From assembly GCA_021292165.1 (NCBI GenBank), contig CM037877.1:107011858-107075857 (forward strand): DNA of 64,000 bases, given 5' to 3'. The translations under genes were made by a program, and so were the position numbers. The notes under the pieces were generated by a model, which searched no databases, was not told the DNA's origin, and worked only from the letters and a program-made list of their open reading frames with translations. This DNA comes from Shinisaurus crocodilurus. Taxonomy: Eukaryota; Chordata; Lepidosauria; Squamata; Shinisauridae. This document shows positions 44,097 to 56,298 of the stretch, in pieces (within the stretch, counting starts at the first letter, position 1; every line of letters starts with the position of its first letter).

Positions 44097-44284
44097 CATA
44101 TGGAGGTTACTTTCTGCCCATCTAGTAAGGAGAGATATCCCATTCCAGCTGCATGAAAAATAATTGTACTATGCACAAATAACCATCAAGGAAAGCCAAA
44201 AGAACATATATATCATGGGTTGGGACCAAGTTTTTGCAAACACATGGTTTTAATTATAAATGATGAAAGACCCACCAGGGTTAC

Positions 44285-44697
44285 AAATAAAGATTGACAA
44301 AACTCAATTTTTGGTTTCTCATTTTTCAAGTTTTATGTTCATTTTCACTCCCTTTCTGCACCAGTTTGTGATTAAAAAAAAAAAAAAAGTCCACATGAAA
44401 ATTCATATGCGTTTCCCCACACATTTTGCTAAATATATACATTTATGTTTGCGGTTTTGCCTAATATGGACATTTTTGCAAGCAATTTCCCCTAATCTAC
44501 TCCATTTCTATATGTTATTTTTCATGAATAGAAACAGTTTTGCAAATATTTTTTGCTGGAGAACTGCAGTGCAAAATTCAGAGGCATGTAGATATCCAAG
44601 AATAATGGTGTTTCAGTCCGCATATTGTTTCAGGAAGTGTGAATTAGGTAGGCTCATATTAAAGTGTGAACCAAATGAATTTCTCCCCCATCCCTAC
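44285..44697. mobile_element. A/T-rich GGGATG-family element
   Basis: Contains repeated words of the form catttttgcaagcaatttcc and cctaatatggacatttttgc, and ends ccccatccctacc. Related to 56299-56686 (in the opposite sense) and 52430-52560. Non-coding. Confidence 0.45.
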
Positions 44698-44926
44698 CTG
44701 AGAATGTAACAAACCCATATAGATCTTAAATACAATAAATTTGGCCAATAGATATTGATTCTTAAGACTGCTATAGAGTGACACAGGGTCTATGCTCCCC
44801 TGGGTTATTGTGTTTGCTAGGCCCAAATCTCAAAATGGGATGTCCTATTTAAATTAGTTATCTATGCCCAAAGGTAGGAGAGCTTTTTCTCTGGCATGAT
44901 GAATTGTTCTACCCTCTAATCTAGAT

Positions 44927-44999
44927 CAGGGCTCTCCAACCTTGGGTCCCCAGATGTTTTTGGTCTTTTTGGTTTTGGACCCAAGGTTGGAGAGCCCTG
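44927..44999. mobile_element. 73-bp hAT micro-MITE with perfect 8-bp target duplication
   Basis: cagggctctccaaccttggg and ccaaggttggagagccctg are exact inverted ends. atctagat flanks both sides (44919-44926 and 45000-45007). It is little more than two termini. Confidence 0.93.
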
Positions 45000-45009
45000 A
45001 TCTAGATGA

Positions 45010-46005
45010 TAGTTATAATTAAATACCTGATAATAACAGATGTTGCCCCTGCAACAATGAAGAGATGGAGTCTGTCCTGCATGTCTTCTTCAGTTGTAGT
45101 TTTTATCAAGGGGCCACTAGAAACTTTGATTGACCCTGTTACACAATCTTTTCCTGGATGATCCTTAGAGTCCTTGCTGGTTATTTTACTTGAGGGTACT
45201 AACATTTCACATACAGAGCAAGTTGCTAAATTTATAAATGTAGCCATCCAGAACAGACCCTCTATGATGGTTTCATGATTCTGTTCTTAATTTTTAAGTA
45301 TTATATTTTTCCAATATGTATTTTATATTTCTATATTTGTTTATTCTGTATGTATGTGTTCGGTGACCATAAATAATCAACTACTACTACTAGAGCGTAA
45401 ATAATTTAAACTCATTGTTACATCTGGATGTGAGAAACCAGGTAAAAATTCCTACTTACTTATGAAATATACTGGGTGCCTTGGCAAGGCAAACTATAGA
45501 CCTATCATCAGCACCTCAAGAAATGTACCAGTTTTATAACAGTTGAGCAGACATGGCTTCCTTCAGGAAATCCTGGAGATTGTAGTTACATGAGGTTGCT
45601 CAAGATTCTCTTGAGAATTTGATTTGAGATTAGAGATGCTGACAAACTTCTCCAGAGCCACGTTTAGGGCCAAAACAGACATTACTTTAAAGCTGTGTCT
45701 AGCAGCTATATCCTTACTTCTTCTTCTTCTTACATTTTTATTCTAGAGTAGGTGCAGGGGCTTGGACGTGTTTCCAGATTGGGATCCTAGCACCAAGGTG
45801 TGGATGTGGCGGCTTTTAAGAACTGGATTGGGTCTGGTAATATCAGTTTTGGCCCTTAGCTACTGTGGAATACTGGGGAAGAATCTTAGGGGCATGTAGA
45901 AGCCCAGCTCACAAGTCCCCAAATAATTCTCCAGCTATGATTAAGAATTCCTGGCTTCCTTTTTCAATCGCCCAAACATCCTCCCTGTCAGGACTGCCAG
46001 TTCCT
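45010..46005. other. no gene recognised
   Basis: A TTC-rich tract lies at about 45718-45732. No motif-bearing frame. Confidence 0.4.
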
Positions 46006-46010
46006 AAAAT

Positions 46011-46186
46011 ACAGGCCTGTGGCTTATGCTGGCTCAGCTTGTCTGAGTGTGGAAAGCTAAGCAGGGTCAGGCCTAGTTATTACTTGGATGGGAGACCCCT
46101 CCTATAGTTTCCTGCATTGAGCAGGGGGTTGGACTCGATGGCCTTGTAGGCTCCTTCCAACTCTATGATCTATGAAATCTATGAAA
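46011..46186 (+). mobile_element. chimeric 5S rRNA/CR1 SINE, copy 4
   Basis: acaggcctgtggcttatgct, ggaaagctaagcagggtc, tacttggatgggagacc, then the CR1-type gggttggactcgatggcctt and ctatgatctatgaaatc tail. Same start and junction as copies 1-3. It retains 'ttattacttggatggg', closer to 5S (ttagtacttggatggg) than copy 1. Confidence 0.87.
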
Positions 46187-47395
46187 TATCTTTGCTCCTT
46201 CCCTTTCTCAACCTGACCAGAGGCAGTGGAAGCTAGCCCATTCCTATTACAGATTCCTAGTCTCAAAGACTTAGAATTATGGTCCCCATGGTTCCCTAGT
46301 TAAGCCAGTCTAAGTTTTTAGTATAAATACAGCATCTCTTTCTCAACTTATTATTATTTTTTTAAAGATAAAGATATATGCCACAAAATGTTTTGTACAT
46401 TAAAAAAGTGATAAGAATTAAAAAAAAAAAAAGACTCCATTGCTGATCTAGCAGAAATAAATCCTGCTTTGCAAATGTTTTAACATTCACCTCATTAGGT
46501 AGGCTTCTAAGAAAGATGGCCATTTACAAAAAAAGTTTCAGCATCTGAGCCAAAAGCAATATATTTTGCTACAGATAAAACTTTTCCTCCTTGTGTGAAT
46601 TGGATTCACTTCCCTCCTAATGTATTTTACCTAAAATCCTCCAGGATGTAATTGCATGTGTGTGTGTGTGTGTGTGTGTGTGTAGCATTCTTTCATAAAT
46701 AATACATTAAAATATTTGTACTAATTTATAGATTGTTGGACAAATATTGGTTCATTAGTCAAGAAACAAATCCCAGTGTATTAAGCCAATTGGCTCTTTT
46801 GGGTAGAAACCTACATCAAACAAAGATAATAAAAGCAGTCATACAGGAATCTGTAAATTGCCATACAATCTCATTCCTTCGTGTGGGGTGGGGAGAAACA
46901 CAGAAAGATATTCCATATATGTGTGTGAGTGTGTGTGTGTGTGTGTGTGTGTCTGTAATCTGTATAATGAAGGGCAAGAAGGAGACTTTTTAGAAAGCTT
47001 GCTACACATCTCACATCTCACGGTTGCCAGCCAGATGGGCGATTAATAAATGTAAATAAATAAATACAATAAATAAATGTATGCCTTTTGCATAACCCAA
47101 AAGAGTTATTTGGACTTTTAATAGATGTATAGGGCAATCCTGAGCATGTTTGTTGAGTTGTTCCAGGTAAGTGTAGTGGGATGTGGGCTCAAGCAACTGT
47201 TTCTAACATTATAGCATTATTATAATTTATAGAGCAGCTAAAATCATTAGGTGCTCAGAAAAATAAAAATAAAACAAGGCTCTGGCCACAGGGCTCAGTC
47301 ATGGGCCCAGTCCTTCAAACACACACACTGGCATTCTGACACAGGGCACCCCAATCAGTGAGACTCTTTTATTGTAACAAATCCCACGGTGAAAG
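46187..47395. other. no gene recognised; GT microsatellites
   Basis: GT tracts at 46657-46683 and 46919-46954 and an AAATAAAT tract near 47047-47075. Nothing else was identified. Confidence 0.4.
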
Positions 47396-47570
47396 CTTAA
47401 TGGTTACAGTCTTTTTTAAAATTATTTTTATTGAGTTTTAAATCACATGTTTTCAATATAATCAATGAGTATATAGAAAATATTATAACTTCTTCAACTA
47501 GCAAAACAGATACATTGCATAAGAAATCAAATTACACTTAACGAGAATCACAGGAAGTTCAACATATTAA

Positions 47571-47610
47571 AAACCTTATATTTATCGACGGACGTTCATC
47601 AGGGGTTTAA
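47571..47610 (-). ncRNA. hammerhead-like motif in the L1 3' UTR (weak)
   Basis: Minus strand: TTAAACCC, CTGATGA, ACGTCCGTC, GATAAATATAA, GGTTTTTAA. A stem I is possible between AAACC and GGTTT, and the CUGAUGA box is exact, but the GAAA box is interrupted (GATAAA) and stem II is poor. Could be chance. Confidence 0.2.
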
Positions 47611-47687
47611 GATTTAGTTGTAATTATCTAAATATATCTTTCCATATCTGTCCATGACATGCTGGTGGTTTTCTCTGGGAATCAGTT

Positions 47688-47882
47688 TGGATGGCTTTAA
47701 AAGGGGCAGTATGCCTGTGTACACCAGCTGCTGGGGAACATGGGTGGGAGGGTGCTGTTGCACTCATATCCTGCTTGTGGGATCCAGCGGGCAACTGGTT
47801 GGTCACTGTGTGAACAGAATGCTGGACTAGATGGACCTTTGGTTGATCCAGCATGGCTCTTCTTATGTTCTTATGTTCTTGT
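47688..47882 (+). mobile_element. CR1/L2-type LINE 3' end nested in L1
   Basis: ggctttaaaaggggcagtat, caccagctgctggggaacat, gctggactagatggaccttt and a tcttatgttcttatgttctt tail match 23790-24078. It interrupts the L1-like end on the opposite strand, so it is younger. Confidence 0.75.
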
Positions 47883-48164
47883 GCTAATAAAGTCAATAAA
47901 TTTATGCCAAATTGTATAGAAGGTATCAGATTCTTTTCATTGCCTTTGTGCCCTTATCTGTTTAGTTGATTTTTCAGCTAACACAATGTTCCAAAGATAA
48001 TTATACCACACAGCTATTGACAGATCAGTAGATTCCTTCCAATTATTTGCTATTAGTTGGCGAGACACCACCATCATAAAAGCCAGCATTTCTTTGTCTG
48101 GTAAATGTTCATTGCGGCCACTAAAGATAGATAACAGTGCCAACTTAGGATCCATGTGTACCGC

Positions 48165-51100
48165 CCCTCATATAGCTGGTGATGATTAGCTATAGGCTCC
48201 ATAAGTAATTATACAACGATCCAAAGCTAATAATTATAGCCGGGTCAGAGATCCAGACATCTGGTTTTCCTATTGTGATCTTTGTGGCTCAGGATACAGG
48301 GCAAGGGCTTGAATGATACCTGAGGTCAACCTTCCCAGGCAATCAAAGACAAGGGTTCTAGAAAAAGACCTGAACAAATCCACATATGCAGAGGTTTAGT
48401 CCAACCTCAAAATCTTCGTTGGAACCTCCATGTTACATGGGTCAAAGCCTATCAAATCCAAGAGTCAAAACAGGTTCAAGGGTTAGTCCAGAGTAATGCC
48501 ACACATGCAGAGACTTCAGCAACCAAAGTATCCACTTTGGGATCTTCATGCTACATGAGTCCAGGCTCAGAAAAGTCCAAGAGTCAGGATCAGTCCGAGC
48601 CATCTGGCAACTCTGGGCTAATGATAATGAAGAGACATAATCCATAGCAAACAAGAAAGTTCTATGAAAAGTATAGCAATACTTTTCATGGCAGGTTCTT
48701 AACCATACAAAATTCAAGAGACAAGAGTCCAAATTGGGTGGAGAGAGCATGTGAAGAGTGCCTCCAGAGGCTCAGATGCTAGTAAGTCCAGAGAGGATTT
48801 CAGACAGTGAAGACGAGAATGTTCCTAGCAAAGGTTCCCAGCCTTGGCATAGACTTAAAAGTGAAGGTGTGGCTGCGATAGCCCTCCTGCTGAACAACTA
48901 ACTGACCAGGGATTGTAGCCCATCAACGAGGTCCCTTGCCCAAACAGGGCATCTTCCTTCTGCACTTCAGGAGAGACACTTCAAGCAGATTAACAACTCC
49001 AAAAATCACCTGCTGCGTGCAGAATGCTACTCTAGATGTACTTTGTTGCAAGGCAATTCTTATGTTCTGATGATAATACAGAATGAAAATGGTATTTCTA
49101 ATTTTTCTGCAAAGGAAGCACATAATTCATGTTTAGCTTGTCATCCGCTATGTCCTCCATCCTATACCCTCCACAATAGCATTCACCCACAATGTTTATT
49201 CTCCATTTCAGGCTCGTATATTTTGTTTTCCTTTCATATTTCAATAAATCTGTTTCAATTACCAACATCCATTTGTCATAGCATTTCAAGGAATACGTGA
49301 CAGTTCACTGAATCGTTACAGGATGTCCACTTCTAAGGGGGAAAATATATAACTATGATTATCGCTTTCCTAGTATTATTATATTATAACAAAACTGGGA
49401 GGTGTAAATACCAGAGCTTGACAGACTGCCCCAAAAAACATACAATTAAACTTGAAACATCTATAGAACCTACAGCAAAATGCCACATCACAGAGGGTAA
49501 CGTAAGGACAAAGCTGATTAAGACAAGCTCATATTTGAGGTTACTTTGATCAGCAATCCCCGAGGGAATGACTCCAGGGTAACAAACAAATAAAAATCCT
49601 CAAAAAGACTAGGCCTGTCAATCAATTAAAGAATAAGTTGATCGTCTGCACTTCAACAAAACTTATTGTATTTAAATAATTTTGCATATTACCAAAACCT
49701 TAACAGTGGCCTGGATCCAGGGTTTTCCATCCATTGGTGGGAGCGTTCCTTCCATCTGCAGAAGGCTTCTAATCCAGTGGAGCATTTCCACTGATGGGAT
49801 GAGGGAGGAAGCCCCTGCAGTCCCCTGTTCCCCCCCCCAAAAAAAATCTGCTCCTAGGGACTGCAGAGGGAGGAGGAATTGATAAAGGTTACCTCCCCGC
49901 CTCCATTCTGCCAGCAGGAGCATTCAGAGCAAAATTCTGTTCAGGGGATGCTTCTACTAGCAGAAAAGAAACTGGCTCCTTCAGTATCTCAGTAACTTTC
50001 TGAGATACTGAAGGAAACTGAAATAATATATAACTTCTATGAACAAAAGGTACAATTAATATCATTGGGGGGAAAGGCCACCCTCGCCCCAAATTCCCTA
50101 TTGCAGTTAACAAGCCGGGGGGGGGGGGATAAGCATATGCTCTTAACTCAGCCTTGCTGGTTAAAATTGGCTCCTACTCATATCAACTAAGCCTTCATTA
50201 ATCAAGCTACCAATTAAGCACATTAAACTGATTAAAGCTTGCAGCCCTAAAACATAGCATTTTCTGACAGAACATGTGGAACTCCAGACAGCTGTCTTTG
50301 GTAGTTCTTTTCTTTAATTATTATTTAAAATACGTAAGATGATCATACAGAACCAAATTTTAAAAGGGGTGTGGGGGCAGGATCCAAGTCCATTTCATGT
50401 GTAAGCAGAACAGAATGCTTCTGCCTGTTAAAAAAATGAAGGGGGGAAATATCTTTCCACTGGCAGATACTCGTGCCTCATTGGGCGCTATTCCAGATTG
50501 CCAGGACTCATCAGGCTGCATTAGCAGGAATGGCTGCTAGTGCAACAGGAATCTAGCACTAGCTACAGCCCCCCTGGAAACCAGCCCAAACTCATGTTTC
50601 AAGAAAAGGACAGGTTATTCGAGCTCCCTTCTGCAAGCTACACTGACTTGTTTCATTCCAGAAACTCTAGTTTGGCTAGTTTCCGGCTGCTGCAGCAGGC
50701 ACTAGCTTCCTGTTGTGCTAAGCGTCATCCCCACTAGTGCAATGACACCACTGGAGAGTGCCCTATGCCCCCTGAAGCATGTGTCCCCTAGGAGGGTTGT
50801 GGGGGAGCATGCTTGAGCCAAGTGACCACATGCACCAGTTTGGACCATGGACCTTGAAACAGAGAAGCTGAAAAGAACAACCTCCATCACTACATGCGGC
50901 CTTCAAAAAAGAAACTGCTATATGCTTAGATCCTAAATAAATGGATTAGCATCATGATTTGTATGTATTATTCCAGAATGGTCCAATATTGTAAAAAAAA
51001 AAGGGAGGGGCTTTTCTTCGTCACAATTTCTTTTAAATTAACTAACTCTGTCTGCTAAAATTAACACTTCTACACAACTTTAACCGTTCATCCACTGATA

Positions 51101-51410
51101 TTTACTACATGCTCTTCCAATCTTTCATTAAAATGAATCTGAGTGCAAGAACCTTATTTTATAAGAGCTCTCTTTTCCTTAGAAATTAATTATTTCATTA
51201 TGCCCAGAAGAAGAAGAAGAAGAAGAGGAGGAGAACGACGACGATGACAAAATGGACATTCATATTCTGTTACTTCCAGTATTACCTTCTGACAATCCTT
51301 AAGAATGCCTGAGTTATTGTACATTCCCAAAATATACTGTCATGTCAGATGCTGCACTTCCCAGAATGGTGAAAGGTCCAGGGGTAGTCTACCAGGTTTG
51401 AAATCCAATC
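48165..51410. other. no gene recognised; one imperfect tandem repeat
   Basis: Two imperfect units of about 110 bp lie at 48376-48600 (shared words: catatgcagag/cacatgcagag, catgNtacatg, aaNtccaagagtca). GAA/GAG/ACG-rich DNA occurs at 51209-51250, and poly-G runs at about 50117-50127. No exon was recognised. Confidence 0.4.
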
Positions 51411-51414
51411 TTTA

Positions 51415-51740
51415 TTGACTAGGGGTGGAGAACCTCAGGTCTGGGGGCCAAATCCAGCCCGCCTGGGATTTCCCAAATGGCCATGCCCCCTTCCACAGAT
51501 CACACCCCTTCCCCCAACCACCAAATCTTTGGTGGTTTTGGGCTATTGTATGCTTCCCTCCCATTCTAGAAAGCTGAAGTGCCTCACCTGTATTTTTTGT
51601 AATTTTGGTCCCACCCCTTTTGCCTTTGGCTCTGCTGCCCCTCTGCCTTCGGTCCCACCCACCACTGAAATGTGTCCCCTCCCCCTGAGAGCTTCTCTGA
51701 AATTGAATTTGGAAAGAGGTTCACCGTCCACACCTGCTCT
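51415..51740 (+). mobile_element. hAT-like element, one end
   Basis: Starts taggggtggagaacctcagg and tctgggggccaaatccagcc, wording typical of hAT (Charlie-like) ends, then C/T-rich DNA with ccaccccttttgcctttggc. A part recurs inverted at 40205-40340. No transposase frame. Confidence 0.5.
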
Positions 51741-52570
51741 GATCTATCCTATGAGCCATAGCCAGGCAGAGCAGGAGGAGTGGCAGAGGCTTTTACAGAC
51801 TTCCATTCCTCTGTTTTGTTTTTTAGAGCCTCCGAGCCCCTCTGGCTCACTCACTCACCTGGGACAGGGGCGGGAGATGTAGAAGCTTCTGAATGTGGCA
51901 TGTTCATGTTCTCTCCACTCACTGGTACGCCTCCTTTTAGGCCTTCCCAACCTCTTCTGAGGATGTGGTTGCGTTCTTGGGAGAGAAGCCACCACATTGC
52001 TTTCTTTTGCAGTTGGGAGGATTTCTTTTCCTGAGGTCATAGGCTGTGTGGGAGGGAAAATCGGTTATATCCTATGGTCCCTGGGGAGCTCTCATAGGGA
52101 CTATAGGATTGCTCTGTTAGTTTCTTTTGAATAAGAAAGCACTGGGGTGTTTCTTACTTTATATACAACAGAGCTGGAGGAGGATAAACAGGCACTGCTA
52201 CAAGGCAGAGAAACATTGGTCTGCCATGGCCATCTGCCCCAAGTTTCAGCCAACTCTACCTGGAATTACTCAGCTCTCCTCTGCTCATTCCAACTGCAAA
52301 GTTTCTTTTTCTCACACACATTTTCCTGGGTGTTTTTTTGACTATCCAAAGAGTTCCATTGAGGAAAGGTTTCCCAAACTTTTGATAGCAGAGTCTAGGG
52401 ATCATTCTATTTCCAGTCCATAGACATTTTTGTGTTCATTTCCCCCTAAAATATGCATTTTTGTACATATTTCCCCTAAAATACAGACTTTGTATGAATT
52501 TTTTGAGCTGAGAACTGCATCACAAAAATCACAAAAGCACATGCAATCCAAAAAATCATTGCATTCTTGG
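51741..52570. other. no gene recognised
   Basis: Unique DNA; 52430-52560 contains catttttgtacatatttccc-type words of the A/T-rich GGGATG family, so it is probably a remnant of it. Confidence 0.35.
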
Positions 52571-52575
52571 CCATG

Positions 52576-52756
52576 CAGGGGAGGCTGGTGACTCCTATTT
52601 CGGTGGGGCTCCTAATCCATTACAGGTTTTATTTCGAGCTATATAAGAGCTATCCATGGTGTCAAACTCCATCCTCAAAATAGGTTCACCACTATGGTAC
52701 ACCATGGATAGCTGGGTTAGGAGCCCCACCAAAATAGGAGTCACCAACCTCCACTG
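52576..52756. mobile_element. MITE of the GTGGAGGCTGGTG family with near 8-bp duplication
   Basis: Ends caggggaggctggtgactcc and ggagtcaccaacctccactg are inverted; internal ctatccatggtgtcaaac and gtacaccatggatagct are also inverted. Flanks tggccatg and aagccatg agree at 6 of 8 bases, consistent with an aged hAT target duplication. Confidence 0.75.
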
Positions 52757-52759
52757 AAG

Positions 52760-53450
52760 CCATGTATTAGTGCAGAAAGTTTGTATTAGATCAGTTTGCT
52801 TTAAAAAGCAGACTGGACAACATTCTTGAACAACCCTAGCAGAGGCTTTTTTTTTTTTTTAACTGAATTAATACAGGAGGTATAGTTCATTCTTCCACAC
52901 AAAAATATTACTGTTACAGTGCAGAAGAGTTAGAAATAGTCACCCGTGGAGCCCCCCTTTTGTGTCTGCATGATAAGGGCATGCTTCCTGATTGTCTTTC
53001 AGTGCAATCACTCTCATACAGAGATGCAACAGGCAGTCTCCACTGATGGTGAGCCATCCTGCATCCCTGCATTGTGAGTGACTGAACACTCCAGTCATGT
53101 TGACAGCTCCAGTGGAGGCAGATTAGAAGGAGGCAAGTCCAGAGCAGCTAATCATGAGCATGCAACCTCTTCCCTGGGTGGGTACTTTGGGCCCACAGGG
53201 GCCATTCATTATTTCATTCCATTATTGTTCATGCCAAAATAAGAATTCTCATGAAGTACACTAGGGTGCCCAGCATGGAATTTGAGGATTACTGCAGTGC
53301 AGTATGGATCACTAACAGCATAGATTGTGTGCAGAGATCATGTATAAAACAAAGCCATACAAGTCCACAATTTTTTTAACAAATGGTGACAACAAATTAC
53401 AAAACTGCAAGGACTCAGTTCATCAACAGATCACAGAAGTATATATTAGG
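52760..53450. other. no gene recognised
   Basis: A T-run at about 52849-52860; otherwise unique-looking. Confidence 0.35.
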
Positions 53451-53451
53451 C

Positions 53452-53555
53452 CAGCCTCCCCCAACCTGGTGCTCTACAGGCGTGCTGGACTACCACAACC
53501 ATCATCCCCAGCCAACATGCCCAATGTTGGAGGGCACTAGGTTGGAGAAGGGTGT
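53452..53555. mobile_element. hAT-like palindromic MITE
   Basis: Ends cctcccccaacctggtgctc and gagggcactaggttggagaa are inverted around a centre at about 53505. Confidence 0.55.
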
Positions 53556-53699
53556 AATAGGCTACATGGCTCTGAAAGTCCAGATATGTTATTTTTAGAA
53601 TGGCTCTATAAGTAGCAGAGATATGTGGACTTTGTTAAATCTGTTTGGCCTGTGTTTTGCAAATTGTCAGATGGAATCATCCACTCATTGGTAGAACTG

Positions 53700-53955
53700 G
53701 ATTTTTTTTTAAAAAAAACAGAATTTCATTCTACTTGCACACTCACACAAATGCACTAATCTGCAGCAGTTAATGCGCATTAGCACTAATGTAAATTTGT
53801 GCAAATCTCCCTCCCAAAAAGTGAAAAGCTATCTACAGTCTGCGGAATCCACAGAACTTGGAATTGGAAAAAGCCAGTTCACTGCAGAATCTACAGGTCA
53901 GATTCATAGAAATCCAAACACATTTGAATCCATTGCAGATTTCTCCAACATTCCT
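53700..53955. mobile_element. A/T-rich GGGATG-family element, right part
   Basis: gattcatagaaatccaaaca, gcagatttctccaacattcc and a final ta match the end at 18430-18545. Low-complexity left part. Confidence 0.35.
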
Positions 53956-54047
53956 AGTAAGCAGGGTTTCATGGGATCGTCATCATGTATTTATTTTATG
54001 TATTAATCCAAGGCCAAAATCCATGCAAAATCTCAGTACTCAATATG

Positions 54048-55012
54048 TTGAAGGGCCCAGTGCTCTTCAACATTTTTATTAATAACTTGGATGAAGAGGT
54101 GCAGGGAATGCTTATCAAATTTGCAGATGACACAAAATTGGGTGGAATAGCTAATACTCTGGAAGACAGAAACAATTTCAAAGTGATCTCAATAGGCTGG
54201 AGCGCTGGGCTGAAAACAACAGAATGAAATTTAATAGGGATGAATGCCAAGTGCTGCACCTAAGAAAAAGAAACCAAATGCACAGTTACAGGTACTACTT
54301 GGCTCAACAATACTACAAGTGAGAAGGATCTTGGAATTGTTGTAGATCACAAGCTGAATATGAGCCAGCAATGTGATGTGGCTGCAAAAAAGGCAAATGC
54401 TACTTTGGGCTACATTAATAAAAGTACAGCTTCCAAATCGCATGAAGTACTAGTTCCCCTCTACTCAGCACTGGTTAGGCCTCATCTTGAGTACTGCATC
54501 CAGTTCTGGGCACCACACTTTAAGAAGGATGTAGACAAACTGGAGAGGGTTCAGAGGAGGGGCACAAAGATGATAAGGGGACTGGAAACAAAGACCTATG
54601 AGGAGAGATTGAAAGAACTGGGCATGTTTAGCCTTCAGAAGAGAAGACTGATGGGAGATATGATAGCACTCTTCAAGTACTTGAAAGGTTGTCACACAGA
54701 GGAGGGCCAGGATCTCTTCTCCACCTTCCCAGAGTGCAGGACACAGAATAATGGGCCCAAGTTACAGGAACCCAGATTCCGCCTGGACATCATCAGGAAA
54801 AATTTCCTGATGATGTTAGACTGTTAGAGCAATACGACAATTGAACAAATTACCTAGGGAGGTGGTGGGCTCTCCCACACTGGAGGCATTCAAAGTGCAG
54901 CTGGACAGCCATCTGTCAGAGATGCTTTGATTTGGATTCCTGCATTGGGCAGGGGGTTGGACTCATTGGCCTTATAGGCCCCTTCCAACTGTACTGTTCT
55001 ATGATTTTATTA
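54048..55012 (+). pseudogene. CR1 LINE, RT palm to 3' end
   Basis: The translation begins GPVLFNIFINNLDEEVQ and reaches KFADDTKLGG at 54117-54146, the catalytic FADD box of the reverse transcriptase. After a frameshift it continues with [52 protein letters not shown] and [18 protein letters not shown]. The 3' UTR ends gggttggactcattggcct, ccccttccaactgtact and gttctatgatttt. It is a close relative of the minus copy at 31141 and is 5' truncated. Confidence 0.92.
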
Positions 55013-55014
55013 TA

Positions 55015-55750
55015 TCCAAAGCCAAATGCCATAGAGAGATCTTGATATCAAACCACACGCTGCTATGCATCAATGGCCACTCAGCAATGTCCCAATACAA
55101 ATCCCTGGCAGACAGTCAAACAGCAACTCTGTGACTGCAGATTTAGGTAAATTGTTAAAGCCACCTTTAAAAGGACTGAGAACCTCTGTGCACAGTTTCT
55201 TCAAGGAAGAAAAAAAAAAAGCCAGCTAACATCCAATGTCATAAACTGTAATCCCTGCTCCATGCCTCTGTGAAGCAATGTGCAAGTTTCAGGGGTGGAA
55301 CCGGAATGCTGACTTGACAGCATTTCTGGCAAGCTCTTGGGGTTTTAGCACTTTTGCAAAGGCATCTGGTAAACAAACAAGAAACCCTCTACGGCTGCAA
55401 GATGTAAAGTATGAAGAGTGCAAAAAGAGACCGAATGCCACTTAGAGAGATGCCTCAGAGCATCATCCAAATATAACTCTCTGCAGTTAGTCTAATGTAA
55501 GCAACAGCATTAGAGAACATTTGCTTTCATAGTTGGAGACCCGCGCATAGAGTCATTGTAGCGTTATCACTCAGCTGTTTTGGATTATGATAAAAATGAC
55601 GTAGGGCCCTTTGCTGAGCCTGGATAGCAGGTGGGCCATGTTTATTATCCGTTCCTTACGAAGAGATCCTGTTTGGAATGAGAATGCAAATTTTAATCAA
55701 GCTTTCACCCAAAGAGACTTTAATAGCTTGATTTGAACCTCAGCCCTTTA
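55015..55750. other. no gene recognised
   Basis: Unique-looking DNA with an A11 run at about 55209. Confidence 0.4.
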
Positions 55751-55753
55751 GGA

Positions 55754-55905
55754 CACAACCCTATGCATATTCAGACAGAAAAATATCCTACAACTTCCAG
55801 ACAAAAAGTCCTACAATTCCCAGCTGTGCTATCCTGGCTAGGGAATGCTGGGAGTTGTAGGACTTTTTTTTCTGTATAAACATGCATAGGATTGTGTTCT
55901 TAAAG
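55754..55905. mobile_element. palindromic MITE, ACACAATCCTATGCATG family, copy 2
   Basis: Left acacaaccctatgcatattc and agacagaaaaatatcctac; right gtaggacttttttttctgta and aacatgcataggattgtgtt. Same family as 42511-42645. Confidence 0.75.
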
Positions 55906-55977
55906 CTTTAGCAACCTCCCTCATTTAAAAGGAGGGCTCCATCCTCATCAGTTTAGGTAGGGCTGCATTGCTTAATG

Positions 55978-56112
55978 CAAGGCTCTCCAACCTTGGGTCC
56001 GCAGATGTTGCTGGCCTACAGCTCCCAGCATACCCAGCCAGCATGGCTAATGGCAAGGGATTCTGGGAGCTGTAGTCCAGCAACATCTGTGACCCAAGGT
56101 TGGAGAGCCCTG
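55978..56112. mobile_element. hAT MITE with perfect 8-bp target duplication
   Basis: caaggctctccaaccttggg and ccaaggttggagagccctg are inverted ends; gcttaatg flanks both sides (55970-55977 and 56113-56120). 135 bp, fully palindromic; the longer relative of 44927-44999. Confidence 0.93.
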
Positions 56113-56298
56113 GCTTAATGGATGGATCAGTTAAAGCTGATGATTACCAACCTTAATTACCAAACTTATAAATCGTAAATCAATTAACAACCGTATCAAT
56201 GAAAAAGACTCCTCCACTTAACTATAATAGTGGGGGTGGACGGTTAAATGTTTTCATTTTCTTAGCTTTCCACAGCCACAATGTGGCATTTAAACTTG

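Larger units (their letters stand above)
47400..48160 (-). pseudogene. L1-like LINE 3' end with split ORF2 terminus
   Basis: Minus-strand frame from 48155 reads MDPKLALLSIFSG, LAFMMVVSRQLIANNWKEST, VWYNYLWNIVLAEKST, a stop, then in the same frame SDTFYTIWHKFIDFIS. This is the L1 ORF2 end (LIAxNWK, LMEKLT-like, DTFYxxWxxF). An LTR-less 3' UTR continues to an ataaaaataattttaaaa tail at about 47415. The CR1/L2-type fragment at 47688-47882 is inserted in it. Confidence 0.8.
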
